Positions 8,841 to 17,151 of a DNA stretch of 32,586 nt are shown here, in pieces (the first letter of the stretch is position 1; every line of letters starts with the position of its first letter). The notes beneath the pieces are model-generated. The model was not told where the DNA came from and searched no databases. It was given only the letters and a program-made list of their open reading frames with translations. The DNA is from Chloroflexota bacterium (GTDB lineage Bacteria; Chloroflexota; Dormibacteria; Dormibacterales; Dormibacteraceae). The stretch is from assembly GCA_005880315.1 (NCBI GenBank), contig VBHB01000003.1, positions 1-32,586 on the forward strand, in the 5' to 3' direction. Made by a program: the position numbers and the translations under genes.

Positions 8841-10004
8841 CTACTTCACCACAAAGCGCATCCAACGGCGCTTGCCGACCTGCACCACAACGCTACCCGG
8901 CTTCAGTGGATCATCGCCCGTTACGACGGCACCGTCCACTTTCACACCGCGTTGTTCGATCAGCCGTTTGGCCTCGGCGTTCGACTTCGCAAGTCCACCT
9001 TTCACCATAGCTTCGATCAGACGGATGGGAAATCCAGTCTCGAATTCAGGGATTTCTTCTGGCAACTCATGCTTGCGAAACTTGGACTCGAAGTCGGCCT
9101 CGGCTCGAGTCCCAGCCTCCTCCCCATGCAGCCTCTTGACCAGCTGGCGCGCCAACGCCGCCTTGGCGTCGCGCGGCTTCATCGCCAGCACCGCATCCAG
9201 CTCTGGCCATTCGAGACCCGACACCAGGCGCAAATATTTCTCGATGAGCGGGTCGGGAATCGACATCGTCTTGCCGTAGATCTCTTCCGGCGGCTCGGTC
9301 AAGCCGATGTAGTTGCCCAGCGACTTCCCCATCTTCATGGAGCCGTCCGTGCCTTCGAGCAATGGGAATACCGCGATGTCCTGTGGCTCCTGGCCGTACG
9401 CCTTCTGGATCTCGCGGCCGAACAGCAGGTTGAACAGCTGGTCGGTGCCACCGATCTCGACGTCGGCGTGGATTGCGACTGAGTCATAAGCCTGGTTGAA
9501 CGGATACAGGATCTCGTGCGCCCCGATGGGCGTACCCGCCTTGAGTCGGTCGGCAAAGTCTTCGCGCTGCAGCACCTGCTGCAGAGTTGCCTTGCCCAGC
9601 AGCCGCAGCACGTCGGCACCCTTCATCTCGCCGAGCCATTCGGAGTTGCGGCGAACCTCGAGCCGCTCGCGATCGAGGACGAGATGGATCTGGTCGAGGT
9701 ATGTGCGCGCCGCGGCGTCGACCTGCTCGCGCGTGAGGATTGGACGCGTTTCCGAACGCCCGCTGGGGTCGCCGATCATCGCGGTGAAATCGCCGACGAT
9801 CAAAACCACGGTGTGGCCATCGTCCTGAAAAGCGCGCAGCACGTCGAGGACGACCAGGTGTCCCACATGCAGGTCGGGCGCGGTCGGGTCGAGGCCAAGC
9901 TTCACACGCAGTAGGTCGCCCCGCTCGAGGCGCGTGCGCAGGTGGTCTTCGACATGGATCTCGACCGCGCGCTTACGCAGGCGCTCGAACAGCTCGCGGC
10001 TCAT
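8841..10004 (-). CDS. tyrS: Tyrosyl-tRNA synthetase, TyrZ-like
   Basis: A class I aminoacyl-tRNA synthetase that charges tRNA-Tyr. The 387-residue protein has the HIGH-type motif HVGH (46-49) in LGLDPTAPDLHVGHL, the tyrosine-site region YPFNQAYDSVAIHADVEIGG, and a KMSKS-type loop that reads KMGKS (224-228). A C-terminal S4 RNA-binding domain covers about 325-387. The arrangement and the GKTMSIPD segment match the second TyrRS type (TyrZ of Bacillus) rather than the E. coli type. The open frame extends 26 codons upstream, but the ATG at 10004 gives the normal family N-terminus (MSRELFERL). It lies 7 bp after the cvpA-like gene. Confidence 0.94.
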   Translation of the reverse strand: MSRELFERLRKRAVEIHVEDHLRTRLERGDLLRVKLGLDPTAPDLHVGHLVVLDVLRAFQDDGHTVVLIVGDFTAMIGDPSGRSETRPILTREQVDAAARTYLDQIHLVLDRERLEVRRNSEWLGEMKGADVLRLLGKATLQQVLQREDFADRLKAGTPIGAHEILYPFNQAYDSVAIHADVEIGGTDQLFNLLFGREIQKAYGQEPQDIAVFPLLEGTDGSMKMGKSLGNYIGLTEPPEEIYGKTMSIPDPLIEKYLRLVSGLEWPELDAVLAMKPRDAKAALARQLVKRLHGEEAGTRAEADFESKFRKHELPEEIPEFETGFPIRLIEAMVKGGLAKSNAEAKRLIEQRGVKVDGAVVTGDDPLKPGSVVVQVGKRRWMRFVVK

Positions 10005-10011
10005 AGGCGGA

Positions 10012-10566
10012 TTAGGGGGTGACTGGGAGGTTGCTGAAGAAGTTGTGCGGATCCGGGGGCAGGACCAGGTCGAAGATCGCAACGATGGGCTTGCCGATCG
10101 CGTTCGTCAGCGGTACCGCGACGTGCGAGCCGTTGACGCCGTCCCTGACGTTCTGCTGCAGGGCGTCCAGCTGCCCGCCTCCACTCGGGTTGGCGGCCGC
10201 GATCAGCTCGAAAGTCAAGAGCACCGACAGGACGAGCCCGGTGAGCACGCCGATGACCACACCGGACACGCGATTGAACACAATGGCTTCGATCTGGATC
10301 TGGCTGTGAACGAGCTGCGCTGCACCGTCGATGATGATCAAGACGGCAACAACGAGACCGAAGAAACCATATATACGCGAGTCCGGGACAGTCACGGGCG
10401 ACGTCTGCTGAAGGATGCTGCCCGCCGACAGGCCCATGTTGGTGGCGGCGACGAAGGCGACGTAAAGCGCAACCAGTCCGATGAGCCGGCGTAGCACGCC
10501 CGTGAAGTAACCGAGCACGCCGTAACCGATCAGCAGGACGATAGGGATCGCATCGACCCAGGTCAT
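10012..10566 (-). CDS. CvpA-like integral membrane protein
   Basis: The 184-residue protein begins MTWVDAIPIVLLIGYGVLGY, the typical CvpA family opening (a short D-containing start then TM1, a GxxxG-like patch, and RRLIGLVALYVAFVAA as TM2). Further hydrophobic segments lie at about 65-83 and 98-122, and a soluble tail ends NFFSNLPVTP. CvpA proteins are linked to colicin V production in E. coli and to envelope homeostasis elsewhere; the function here is unknown. The gene lies between pheT and tyrS in one run of genes. Its ATG and the pheT stop are both inside an inverted repeat. Confidence 0.75.
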   Translation of the reverse strand: MTWVDAIPIVLLIGYGVLGYFTGVLRRLIGLVALYVAFVAATNMGLSAGSILQQTSPVTVPDSRIYGFFGLVVAVLIIIDGAAQLVHSQIQIEAIVFNRVSGVVIGVLTGLVLSVLLTFELIAAANPSGGGQLDALQQNVRDGVNGSHVAVPLTNAIGKPIVAIFDLVLPPDPHNFFSNLPVTP

Positions 10567-10588
10567 TCAGAAACTCTCACGTTCTGAA
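10566..10588 (-). promoter_or_regulatory. Inverted repeat spanning the pheT stop and cvpA-like start
   Basis: TTCAGAA and TTCTGAA arms (7 bp, 9-nt loop) enclose the pheT stop codon, and one arm touches the first base of the cvpA-like ATG. Folding would pair the start region and might tie translation of the downstream gene to ribosomes leaving pheT. This is sequence symmetry only. Confidence 0.25.
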
Positions 10589-12964
10589 CCCGGCGCCGTG
10601 CTTTTTTTCCAATGAAAGTCTGATCTCAGCCATAACCTTGTCCACTTCGGCGTCCGTCAGGGTGCGCTCGGGGCTTCTGAAAGTCAAGGCAAATGCGACG
10701 CTCTTGTGCCCCTCCGGAACCTGAGCTCCGCGGTATTCGTCGAACGGTCGCACGCTCTCGAGACCGTCGTGCGCAGCCTCTTTGATCACCGCCAGAATGG
10801 CGGCGGCGGCAACGTGCTCTTCGACGACTACGGCCAGATCACGCTCGATCGCGGGGAATCGCGGGAGAGACTGCGCTCGCTTAACGGCCGCGGCCGCCAG
10901 CACGGGATCGAGGTCGATCTCCATCGCCACCAAGCGTCCTTCGAGGTTGAGCTCGGCGACGACGCTCGGATGCAATTCGCCCATGAAACCGAGCTGGCGC
11001 GCGTCGAGGAACACCGCCGCGCAACGGCCCGGGTGGAACAGCTCGGCAGACGCACGTTGGAACGTGCACTCAGGCGCGCCGAGCTCGCCAACGCAGCCAT
11101 CTACTACCGACTTCATGGCGTAGAAAGCGTCGCGACTTGATTCGGCCGTGGTCCCCGCGTCGGCGACCACTCCCAGCCGCAGCGGCTCTTCTGGCTGCTG
11201 CGTGGTCTTGTCGCCCACGCGAGCGAGAAACACAGACGCGATCTCGTAGACCTTGACGTCCGTGCGGCCCCGATCGCGGTTCAGCGCTACGACACTGATG
11301 AGCGAAGGCAGCAGCGACGTTCGCAGGGTGTCCATGTCATCGCTCAACGCATTGGACACGCGCAACGCGCGTGCGCCGACACGCAGCTGTTCGAGCATGC
11401 GGCCGGACACAAGCGCTGGATTCCAGGTCTCGGTGAACCCGGCCCCGGCAAGCACCTGCCGCGTTGCGTCGAGCCGCCGGCCGATGCTGGGCACGGCAGG
11501 CGTCCACCGATCGTGGCGGCGGCCGGGCAGCGTTGGCGGCACGCGGTCATAGCCCCACACCCGGCCGACCTCTTCGACCAGGTCTTCCGGGATGCTGACG
11601 TCGAGCCGAAAAACGGGGGGCAGCACGTCCCACTCCCCGTCGCCAAGGATCCTGACGTGGAATCCCAGCTTGACCAGGATTCCCTCTGACTCCTCGAGTG
11701 GCACGTGGATGCCGAGGACCTCGTCGATGAGCCAGGGCTTGAGCCTGATCCGAATTGGCTCCTGCGGTCGGGGATAGACATCGGCCCACTCGCGGTGGAC
11801 CTGGCCGCCCGCCAGCTCGGATATCAGTGCCGCGGCCCGTCTGGCGCCCGCCAGGGCAAGCTCTGCCGGAAGCCCCTTCTCGAAGCGGGCCGATGCCTCG
11901 GTCCGGAGACCGAGAGCGCGCGCGGTCTGGCGAACGCTGGGACCATTGAACGTCGCGGCTTCCAGGAGCACATCTTGAGTGGCGTCTGTGACCGCGCTTG
12001 CCTCACCACCGATGACGCCGGCGATGGCGACCGGCTTTTCGGCGTCGGCGATGACGAGCATGTCAGGGGTCAGGTCTCGATCGACGCCATCGAGGCACAA
12101 CAGTTTCTCGCCGGCGCGGGCTCGGCGCACATGCACCTGCCCACCCGCGAGCTTGCTGCGGTCGAACACGTGCAGGGGTTGCGCGTACTCGAGCAGAACA
12201 TAGTTGGAGATGTCGACGAGGTTGTTGATGGGACGCACCGCGCAGGCGCGGAGCCGGCGCTGCAGCCACAGCGGGCTCGGCCCGACCTTGACGCCGGTGA
12301 TGACGCCGCCGATGTAGCGGGTGCACAGGTCGGGGTCGTCGATCGAGACCTCGACCATTTCTCGCCCCGCGGGTTCTGCCTTGCCGGTGAACGCCGGCAT
12401 GAAATCGACCTTCATCATGCGGTCGAGGCCCGCGGCCAGCTCGCGGGCTATGCCCATGTGGCCCATGCAGTCGGGGCGGTTGGAGGTGACCTCCGCATCC
12501 ATGATCGCCTGGTTGGGGATGACCGAGGTCAGGGGGTCGCCCGGCTTTCCGGCATCGAGGATGAGGATGCCCGAGTGGTCGTCGCTGAGCAGCAGCTCCT
12601 CGGCCGAGCACAGCATTCCCTTCGCGCTGAAGCCGGCGATGTTGAGGTCCTTGACGAGCTTGCCATTTGGCACCGTGGTCCCCGGCAGCGCGACTGGCAC
12701 CAGGGAGCCTGGCACGGCGTTGGGGGCGCCGGCGATGATCTGCTCGGTGCGGTCGCCGAGGTCGACCTGGTGAATCCAGAGGTCGTTGCGTGACTTCGGG
12801 TGCTTCTTCTGCTCGAGGACCCTCCCGATGACGATCTCGGACACGTCGATGACGGTCAGCGACTCCACCTCGATACCGACGCGCGTGAGCGCATCCGCGG
12901 CCTCCTTCGGCGTGACGCCGTCGAGGTCCACGAAATCGCGGAGCCATTCATAGGAAATTTTCAC
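10577..12964 (-). CDS. pheT: Phenylalanyl-tRNA synthetase beta subunit
   Basis: The beta subunit of the alpha2-beta2 PheRS holds the editing and tRNA-binding domains. The 795-residue protein starts with VKISYEWLRDFVDLDGVTPKE and has an EMAP-II-like tRNA-binding domain (about 40-150, IGRVLEQKKHPKS, GAPNAVPGSLVPVALPGT, KGMLCSAEELLLSDDHSGI). B3/B4 editing and B5 domains follow (LVDISNYVLLEYAQPLHVFD; VLLEAATFNGPSVRQTARALGLRTEASARFEKG). The C-terminus is an FDX-ACB anticodon-binding domain (LPRFPAIERDLAVVV to the end). The start is GTG at 12964; the upstream open frame overlaps pheS and is not real. It begins 7 bp after the pheS stop. Confidence 0.97.
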   Translation of the reverse strand: MKISYEWLRDFVDLDGVTPKEAADALTRVGIEVESLTVIDVSEIVIGRVLEQKKHPKSRNDLWIHQVDLGDRTEQIIAGAPNAVPGSLVPVALPGTTVPNGKLVKDLNIAGFSAKGMLCSAEELLLSDDHSGILILDAGKPGDPLTSVIPNQAIMDAEVTSNRPDCMGHMGIARELAAGLDRMMKVDFMPAFTGKAEPAGREMVEVSIDDPDLCTRYIGGVITGVKVGPSPLWLQRRLRACAVRPINNLVDISNYVLLEYAQPLHVFDRSKLAGGQVHVRRARAGEKLLCLDGVDRDLTPDMLVIADAEKPVAIAGVIGGEASAVTDATQDVLLEAATFNGPSVRQTARALGLRTEASARFEKGLPAELALAGARRAAALISELAGGQVHREWADVYPRPQEPIRIRLKPWLIDEVLGIHVPLEESEGILVKLGFHVRILGDGEWDVLPPVFRLDVSIPEDLVEEVGRVWGYDRVPPTLPGRRHDRWTPAVPSIGRRLDATRQVLAGAGFTETWNPALVSGRMLEQLRVGARALRVSNALSDDMDTLRTSLLPSLISVVALNRDRGRTDVKVYEIASVFLARVGDKTTQQPEEPLRLGVVADAGTTAESSRDAFYAMKSVVDGCVGELGAPECTFQRASAELFHPGRCAAVFLDARQLGFMGELHPSVVAELNLEGRLVAMEIDLDPVLAAAAVKRAQSLPRFPAIERDLAVVVEEHVAAAAILAVIKEAAHDGLESVRPFDEYRGAQVPEGHKSVAFALTFRSPERTLTDAEVDKVMAEIRLSLEKKHGAGFRT

Positions 12965-12971
12965 CGGCGTC

Positions 12972-13994
12972 TTAAAACTGCTCCAGGAAGCGGAGGTCGG
13001 ATTCGTAGAAGAGGCGGATGTCTTCGATGTCGTGCTTGAGCATGGCCATCCGCTCGATGCCGAAGCCCCACGCGTAGCCGTTCCACTTTTCGGGGTCGAT
13101 GCCACCGTTGCGCAAGACCTGCGGATGCACCATTCCGCATCCGCCCACCTCGAGCCAGCCCTTGTAGCGGCAGCTCTTGCAGCCGGCGCCGGCGCAGATG
13201 CCGCATGACACGTCGAACTCGAAGCTCGGCTCGGTGAACGGAAAGTAGCTCGGCCGGACGCGCACCTTGCGCTCCTCGCCGTACAGCGACTGGATCATGT
13301 ACAGCAGCGTGCCCTTCATGTCTCCGACGGTGAGGCCCTTGTCGACCGCGAGGCCTTCGACCTGGCTGAAGTAGGGCAGGCGAGTCGCCTCCGGCGGGTC
13401 GCGCCGGTAGCAGCGGCCGGGTGTGATGATGTAGATCGGCGGCTCCTTGATGCGCTGCATCGCGCGGATCTGCACGGGCGAGGTGTGTGCGCGAAGCAGC
13501 AGATCGGGCGTGAAGTAGAAGGAATCCCAGTTCTCGCGCGCGGGATGCTCCGGTGGGATGTTGAGCGCCTCGAAGTTGTACCACTCCGTTTCGACCTCGG
13601 GGCCGAGCTCGACCTTGTAGCCAAGCGATTCCAGCACTGTCTCGATCTGGCGCTGCACCTGCGTCAGGACATGCAGATGCCCGCGACCGAGGGGCGGCCC
13701 GGGGAACGTGATGTCGATCGCCTCGGTCTCGGCGATGTCCGCCAGGCGCTCGTCCTCGAGCTGGTGACGCTTGGCCGCGAGCGCGGACTCGATGGCGCGT
13801 TTGGCCTCGTTGGCGCCCTGGCCGAGGGCGGCACGTTCGGCCGGCGGCAGCTTGCCAATGCCTGACAGCAAGACGCTGATGCGGCCGTTCTTGCGGCCGA
13901 GGTAGTCGACCTCGATCGCCGCGAGCTCGCTCTCGGTACGCGCTTGCCCGATGGCAGCCAGCGCCTCGTCGGTGAGGCTTCGCGGATCGGTCAT
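12972..13994 (-). CDS. pheS: Phenylalanyl-tRNA synthetase alpha subunit
   Basis: The alpha subunit is the class II catalytic subunit of PheRS. The 340-residue protein has an N-terminal coiled coil (about 1-85, YLGRKNGRISVLLSGIGKLP), class II motif 1 (LGRGHLHVLTQVQRQIETVLESLGYKV), the HPARENWDSFYF stretch, motif 2 (RCYRRDPPEATRLPYFSQVEGLAVDKG), and motif 3 (GFGIERMAMLKHDIEDIRLFYESD). A Cys-rich insert, CGICAGAGCKSC, just before GWLEVGGCGMVHP may bind zinc; such inserts occur in many non-proteobacterial PheS. The ATG overlaps the stop of the upstream SpoU gene (ATGA). Confidence 0.97.
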   Translation of the reverse strand: MTDPRSLTDEALAAIGQARTESELAAIEVDYLGRKNGRISVLLSGIGKLPPAERAALGQGANEAKRAIESALAAKRHQLEDERLADIAETEAIDITFPGPPLGRGHLHVLTQVQRQIETVLESLGYKVELGPEVETEWYNFEALNIPPEHPARENWDSFYFTPDLLLRAHTSPVQIRAMQRIKEPPIYIITPGRCYRRDPPEATRLPYFSQVEGLAVDKGLTVGDMKGTLLYMIQSLYGEERKVRVRPSYFPFTEPSFEFDVSCGICAGAGCKSCRYKGWLEVGGCGMVHPQVLRNGGIDPEKWNGYAWGFGIERMAMLKHDIEDIRLFYESDLRFLEQF

Positions 13995-14743
13995 GCCGCC
14001 TTTCGCCGCCTCACTTCGAAAAGGATCACGGCCGCTGCAGCGGCCACGTTGAGGGATTCGACTCCCTCGCTGAGCGGCACCGTCACGGTTTTCAGGTCCT
14101 TTCTAGACAGGCCGTGCACCTCACTTCCGAGCACGATCATTCCGGCATTCTCTATCGGCGTGGTCGCGAGCTGCGCGCCGCCCGCCGAGGCCGCGCCGTA
14201 GCCGTCGAGAGACGCGAGGTCCTTCCATGATGCGGATGCGACGACCAAGCGAAAGACGTTTCCCGCCGATGCACGCACCGCCTTGGCGCCGAATGGGTCG
14301 GCGGTCCCCTCGAGGACGACCAGCGCGGGCGCACCCGCGGCCGCCGCGGTGCGACAGATCGCGCCGACATTGCCTGGATCCTGCACGCGATCCAGCACGA
14401 CCAGCGGCCACCGCGCCGCGCGCGCCGCCTGAATCGCCTCCGCTGGCGTGGCCTCGTGGACCCGCGCGATGGCGATGACGCCTTGAGGCGTCACCGTTTG
14501 CGTCGCGGCGCGAAACGCGCCCGCGCTCAGAGTCACGCGCGATTCATAGTGGAAAGGCAGCTTGTCGCCCTCGCGTGCCGCGATCAAATCGAACCTCAAG
14601 CCGGCAGCCTTCGCTTCGGAGAGCACGCGTGGACCCTCCAGGAGGGCGAAACCTGGCTCGCGCCGGGTGGCGAATCGCCTCAAACGACGGACGACTTCGT
14701 TGTCCGGGCTCTGGATTAGCTGGTCAGAGGGAGTTCTTCGCAA
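13991..14743 (-). CDS. SpoU-family (TrmH-like) rRNA/tRNA 2'-O-methyltransferase
   Basis: A SPOUT-class methyltransferase that puts a methyl group from AdoMet on a ribose 2'-OH of structured RNA. The N-terminal substrate-binding part has [15 protein letters not shown] and [13 protein letters not shown]. The knotted catalytic domain shows motif 1 [21 protein letters not shown], motif 2 [16 protein letters not shown] and motif 3 [22 protein letters not shown]. The exact RNA target cannot be told; 23S rRNA is the usual guess for genes lying between rplT and pheS. The start is uncertain: there is no ATG or GTG before the conserved N-terminus, only TTG at 14743 or 14761, and both overlap the end of rplT. 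Confidence 0.9.
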   Translation of the reverse strand: MRRTPSDQLIQSPDNEVVRRLRRFATRREPGFALLEGPRVLSEAKAAGLRFDLIAAREGDKLPFHYESRVTLSAGAFRAATQTVTPQGVIAIARVHEATPAEAIQAARAARWPLVVLDRVQDPGNVGAICRTAAAAGAPALVVLEGTADPFGAKAVRASAGNVFRLVVASASWKDLASLDGYGAASAGGAQLATTPIENAGMIVLGSEVHGLSRKDLKTVTVPLSEGVESLNVAAAAAVILFEVRRRKAA

Positions 14744-15077
14744 CCTCCACCAGCCGAGCAAAGGAACCGCTGTCGCGCACGGCCAGGTCAGCCAGCACTT
14801 TGCGGTCGATCTCCACTCCGGCCTGGCGAAGGCCGTGCATCAGCTTGCTATAGGGCAGTCCGGACTGCCTCGCCGCGGCGTTGATGCGTGCGATCCAGAG
14901 CTGCCGCATCTCGCGCTTGCGGCGGCGCCGGTCTCGGTATGCATATGCGAGTGCGTGCAGCACCGCCTCGTTGGCGGGGCGAAACAGCAGCTTCTTCGAG
15001 AGGCGGAAGCCCTTGGCGCGATCGAGGATCGCCTTGTGGCGGCGATGCGCCGGAACGCCTCGCTTGATTCTTGCCAT
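14724..15077 (-). CDS. rplT: 50S ribosomal protein L20
   Basis: L20 binds 23S rRNA early in 50S assembly and in several bacteria represses its own infC-rpmI-rplT operon. The 117-residue protein starts [20 protein letters not shown] and contains the very basic helix [25 protein letters not shown], typical of the family. It ends with [10 protein letters not shown]. Length is standard. It lies 3 bp after rpmI and its 3' end overlaps the SpoU gene. The infC leader upstream (15876-15962) is a plausible site for feedback by this protein, by analogy with L20 leaders in Firmicutes. Confidence 0.98.
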   Translation of the reverse strand: MARIKRGVPAHRRHKAILDRAKGFRLSKKLLFRPANEAVLHALAYAYRDRRRRKREMRQLWIARINAAARQSGLPYSKLMHGLRQAGVEIDRKVLADLAVRDSGSFARLVEVAKNSL

Positions 15078-15080
15078 TCG

Positions 15081-15275
15081 CTAAATACCCAAGGCTCGGC
15101 GGACTGTCTTGCGGTCGCTGTGGTGCACCGGCTGCTCCTTGTGATAGGTGCGCTTCCGCTTCTTCGACTTGTGTTCGAGGAGGTGACTCTTCTGGGCGCT
15201 CGCGCGCATGAGCTTGCCGGTCTTGGTGACGCGGATCCGCTTGGCGAGACCTTTGCGGGTCTTGAGCTTAGGCAC
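15081..15275 (-). CDS. rpmI: 50S ribosomal protein L35
   Basis: L35 is a small, strongly basic protein of the large ribosomal subunit. The 64-residue product begins [20 protein letters not shown] and has the [21 protein letters not shown] block typical of the family. The start is GTG, and its first 8 nt overlap the end of infC, whose stop codon TAA lies in this overlap. Translation is thus coupled to infC. Next gene is rplT, 3 bp away. Confidence 0.97.
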   Translation of the reverse strand: MPKLKTRKGLAKRIRVTKTGKLMRASAQKSHLLEHKSKKRKRTYHKEQPVHHSDRKTVRRALGI

Positions 15276-15807
15276 TGGTAGTCGCGGACTCCTTGCCGGC
15301 GGTCGAGGCCGCTCCCTGCCGGCTTGGCGCCAGGATCATGAACAGGTTCTTGCCCTCGAGCAGCGGCTGGCGCTCGACGACCGCGAATTGACGGGCGTCG
15401 TCGGCCACCCGGTCGAGGATTCTCCTCCCGATGTCCTGGTGGACCATCTCGCGGCCCCGAAACATGATCGTCACTTTCACCTTCTCACCAGCTTCGAGGA
15501 ACTGTCTCAAACCTTTGAACTTGGTCTGGAAATCGTGCTCGGCGACCTTCGGCCGCAGCTTCATCTCCTTGAGCTTGGTGACGTTTTGCTTGCGCCGCTG
15601 GTCCTTCTCGCGCTTGATGGTCTCGAACTTGAAGCGTCCGTAGTCCATGAGCCTCGCGACCGGCGGTTGCGCTTGCGGCGCCACCTCGACGAGGTCGAGC
15701 CCCTTCTCGCTGGCGATGCGCAGTGCGGCGTCCAGGGACACAACCCCGAGCTGGTTGTTCTGGTCATCGATCAGCCGCACTTCGGAGCTGCGGATCTGAT
15801 CGTTGAT
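15268..15807 (-). CDS. infC: Translation initiation factor IF-3, probable AUC start codon
   Basis: IF-3 keeps the 30S subunit free and checks initiator tRNA and start codon. The frame reads [20 protein letters not shown], the conserved IF-3 N-terminus, then the N domain ([34 protein letters not shown]), a basic linker, and the C domain ([31 protein letters not shown]). The first ATG/GTG/TTG in frame is a GTG at 15780, which would cut off the conserved first ten residues. The upstream in-frame stop leaves only ATC codons as candidates; the ATC at 15807 sits 6 nt after a perfect AAGGAG. IF-3 genes with AUU or AUC starts are known (E. coli, Myxococcus) and allow self-control. With AUC the product is 179 residues, the normal length. 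Confidence 0.93.
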   Translation of the reverse strand: MNDQIRSSEVRLIDDQNNQLGVVSLDAALRIASEKGLDLVEVAPQAQPPVARLMDYGRFKFETIKREKDQRRKQNVTKLKEMKLRPKVAEHDFQTKFKGLRQFLEAGEKVKVTIMFRGREMVHQDIGRRILDRVADDARQFAVVERQPLLEGKNLFMILAPSRQGAASTAGKESATTSA

Positions 15808-15813
15808 CCTTAG

Positions 15814-15819
15814 CTCCTT
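15814..15819 (-). promoter_or_regulatory. infC: Strong ribosome binding site of infC
   Basis: AAGGAG lies 6 nt before the ATC at 15807, ideal spacing. It is one of the best Shine-Dalgarno matches in the window and is the main reason to prefer ATC over the downstream GTG at 15780, which has no such motif at the right distance. Confidence 0.7.
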
Positions 15820-15875
15820 AAACGAGATGAGACGTTACCTCGGCCAAATTCAGTGTTCTAACTATTCCTCCATCC

Positions 15876-15910
15876 ACATAAAACAAAACGGACAGCAGGA
15901 GCCGTCCGTT
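15876..15910 (-). terminator. Terminator-like hairpin in the infC leader (candidate attenuator)
   Basis: On the minus strand a 7-bp stem (AACGGAC / GTCCGTT, 10-nt loop) is followed by TTGTTTTATG, which has the shape of an intrinsic terminator. It lies about 70 nt upstream of the infC start, inside what should be its leader. The loop contains CCTGCT, which is complementary to AGCAGG about 60 nt upstream (plus positions 15957-15962), so an alternative pairing could compete with the hairpin. Ribosomal-protein L20 leaders with this logic are known in Firmicutes. The fold and the effector are inferred. Confidence 0.5.
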
Positions 15911-16020
15911 CGTACCGTACCCCTTCGAGCGTCGGCTCTGGGGGTGAGGGTCGGGCCCTGCTTCAGATGCAGGATCGTACCGGAAACGTAACCGCGTGCG
16001 CAAAACTGGCGTTCGCATCC

Positions 16021-17151
16021 ATGATTCCCCTCGTGAAGCAACCCATGTTCCTGCTGGCGGTCGCCATCCTGATTTCCGCCTGCGGCGGCCAGGCTGGATC
16101 CGCCGTCCACATCACCCCCAGGGCGAATCCGACCGAAACGTCTACGGCCGCCTCTTCTCCAACGCCGGGCGCATCCGCCTCGCCCACCGCATCCCCCGGC
16201 CCCGTTCCCCTCAATGGGTCGTTTGCAGTCCTCGCTTCCCCACTCTCGGGCGACACCTACACAGTGAGCATCGTCGCCATCAACGGCAAGGTCGTCGCGA
16301 CGGCTACCCCAAGCAGTCCGACCGCGGTGACCTGCGGCGACGCTGCAGCAGCAGTGGTGCCCATACCCGTGAGCACCAGCGACGACCGCGCGTACTACAT
16401 GGACGCTCAGGGCGTGGTGCGGTTCATGACCGTGCAGGGTGAGACCGGGCGTGCCACCACCGTCCCCACCGGAGGCGGGCGGCGCAGCATGTTCTCGGTG
16501 AGCCCCGACGACCAGCGCATCGCGGTGGTGGTCAGCGACTACACATCGAGCGGTGTGAGTGTGCGCCTGTACGTCGAAGACCTGAACGGCGGCACCAATC
16601 ACCTGGATCTCTTCAGCTCGTCCGGTGCATACGGGCTTCAACCCATAGGCTGGCATGGCACCAACAACCTGGTGCTGGCGAAAGTGCCGGCTTGCACGCA
16701 GGGCGGCGGGCCGTTTTCGGCCGGACCCCTCGAGCTGCACGTCGTGGACCCGGCCACAGCTGTGCGCAGGTTCACCATCGGCACCACCAACTGTGTGATC
16801 GCCGGCTCGCCATCGCCGGCGGGCGCCGTTTGCGAGACCACAAGTGGCGCTCAGGCGAGCGTCATCGATTGGACCGCGGTCACCAGGCGTTCATTTGCCA
16901 TCAAAGCAGCGGGACCCGCTTACCTGTCACCCGATGGGGCCATGGTGGCGATTCCGGGCAGCTCAGCAACGACTTTTCAGGGCAGCAGCAAGACCCTGAG
17001 CATGCAGGCATGCGGCTGGATCGATTCCGCCCACGTCATCTCGGGAGGTGACGTCCAGCAGCAGCCGAGAATCGGTAACCTCGCCACCGGCACCGTGATC
17101 CCGGTCGCGGCGCAGGGGTCCTGCGCCGGCCGATTGCCTGGGGGCCTCTGA
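16021..17151 (+). CDS. Lipoprotein with beta-propeller-like body, function unknown
   Basis: From the ATG at 16021 the protein has 376 residues. It begins with a short basic segment and a hydrophobic helix ending in the lipobox LISAC (MFLLAVAILISAC), so it should be anchored by lipid to the outside of the membrane. A Ser/Thr/Pro/Ala-rich linker follows (about 35-65). The rest has repeated short blocks such as FSVSPDDQRIAVVVSDY, LVLAKVPACT and YLSPDGAMVAIPG, the SPDG-type signature of TolB or WD40-like blades. Six or more Cys lie in the second half. An upstream ATG at 15967 is possible but gives a poorer signal peptide. The next gene starts inside this stop codon (TGATG). I do not recognise the exact family. 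Confidence 0.7.
   Translation: MIPLVKQPMFLLAVAILISACGGQAGSAVHITPRANPTETSTAASSPTPGASASPTASPGPVPLNGSFAVLASPLSGDTYTVSIVAINGKVVATATPSSPTAVTCGDAAAAVVPIPVSTSDDRAYYMDAQGVVRFMTVQGETGRATTVPTGGGRRSMFSVSPDDQRIAVVVSDYTSSGVSVRLYVEDLNGGTNHLDLFSSSGAYGLQPIGWHGTNNLVLAKVPACTQGGGPFSAGPLELHVVDPATAVRRFTIGTTNCVIAGSPSPAGAVCETTSGAQASVIDWTAVTRRSFAIKAAGPAYLSPDGAMVAIPGSSATTFQGSSKTLSMQACGWIDSAHVISGGDVQQQPRIGNLATGTVIPVAAQGSCAGRLPGGL

Noticed and set aside
11705-12793. 362-codon plus-strand open frame
   Set aside because: Opposite pheT, no recognisable domain; shadow frame.
12965-13105. N-terminal extension of pheT
   Set aside because: Ser/Thr-rich peptide inside pheS in another frame; GTG at 12964 is the normal start.
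15862-16740. 292-codon minus-strand open frame upstream of infC
   Set aside because: Mostly antisense to the lipoprotein gene, which has a lipobox and family-like blocks; His/Arg-rich low-complexity sequence with no family.
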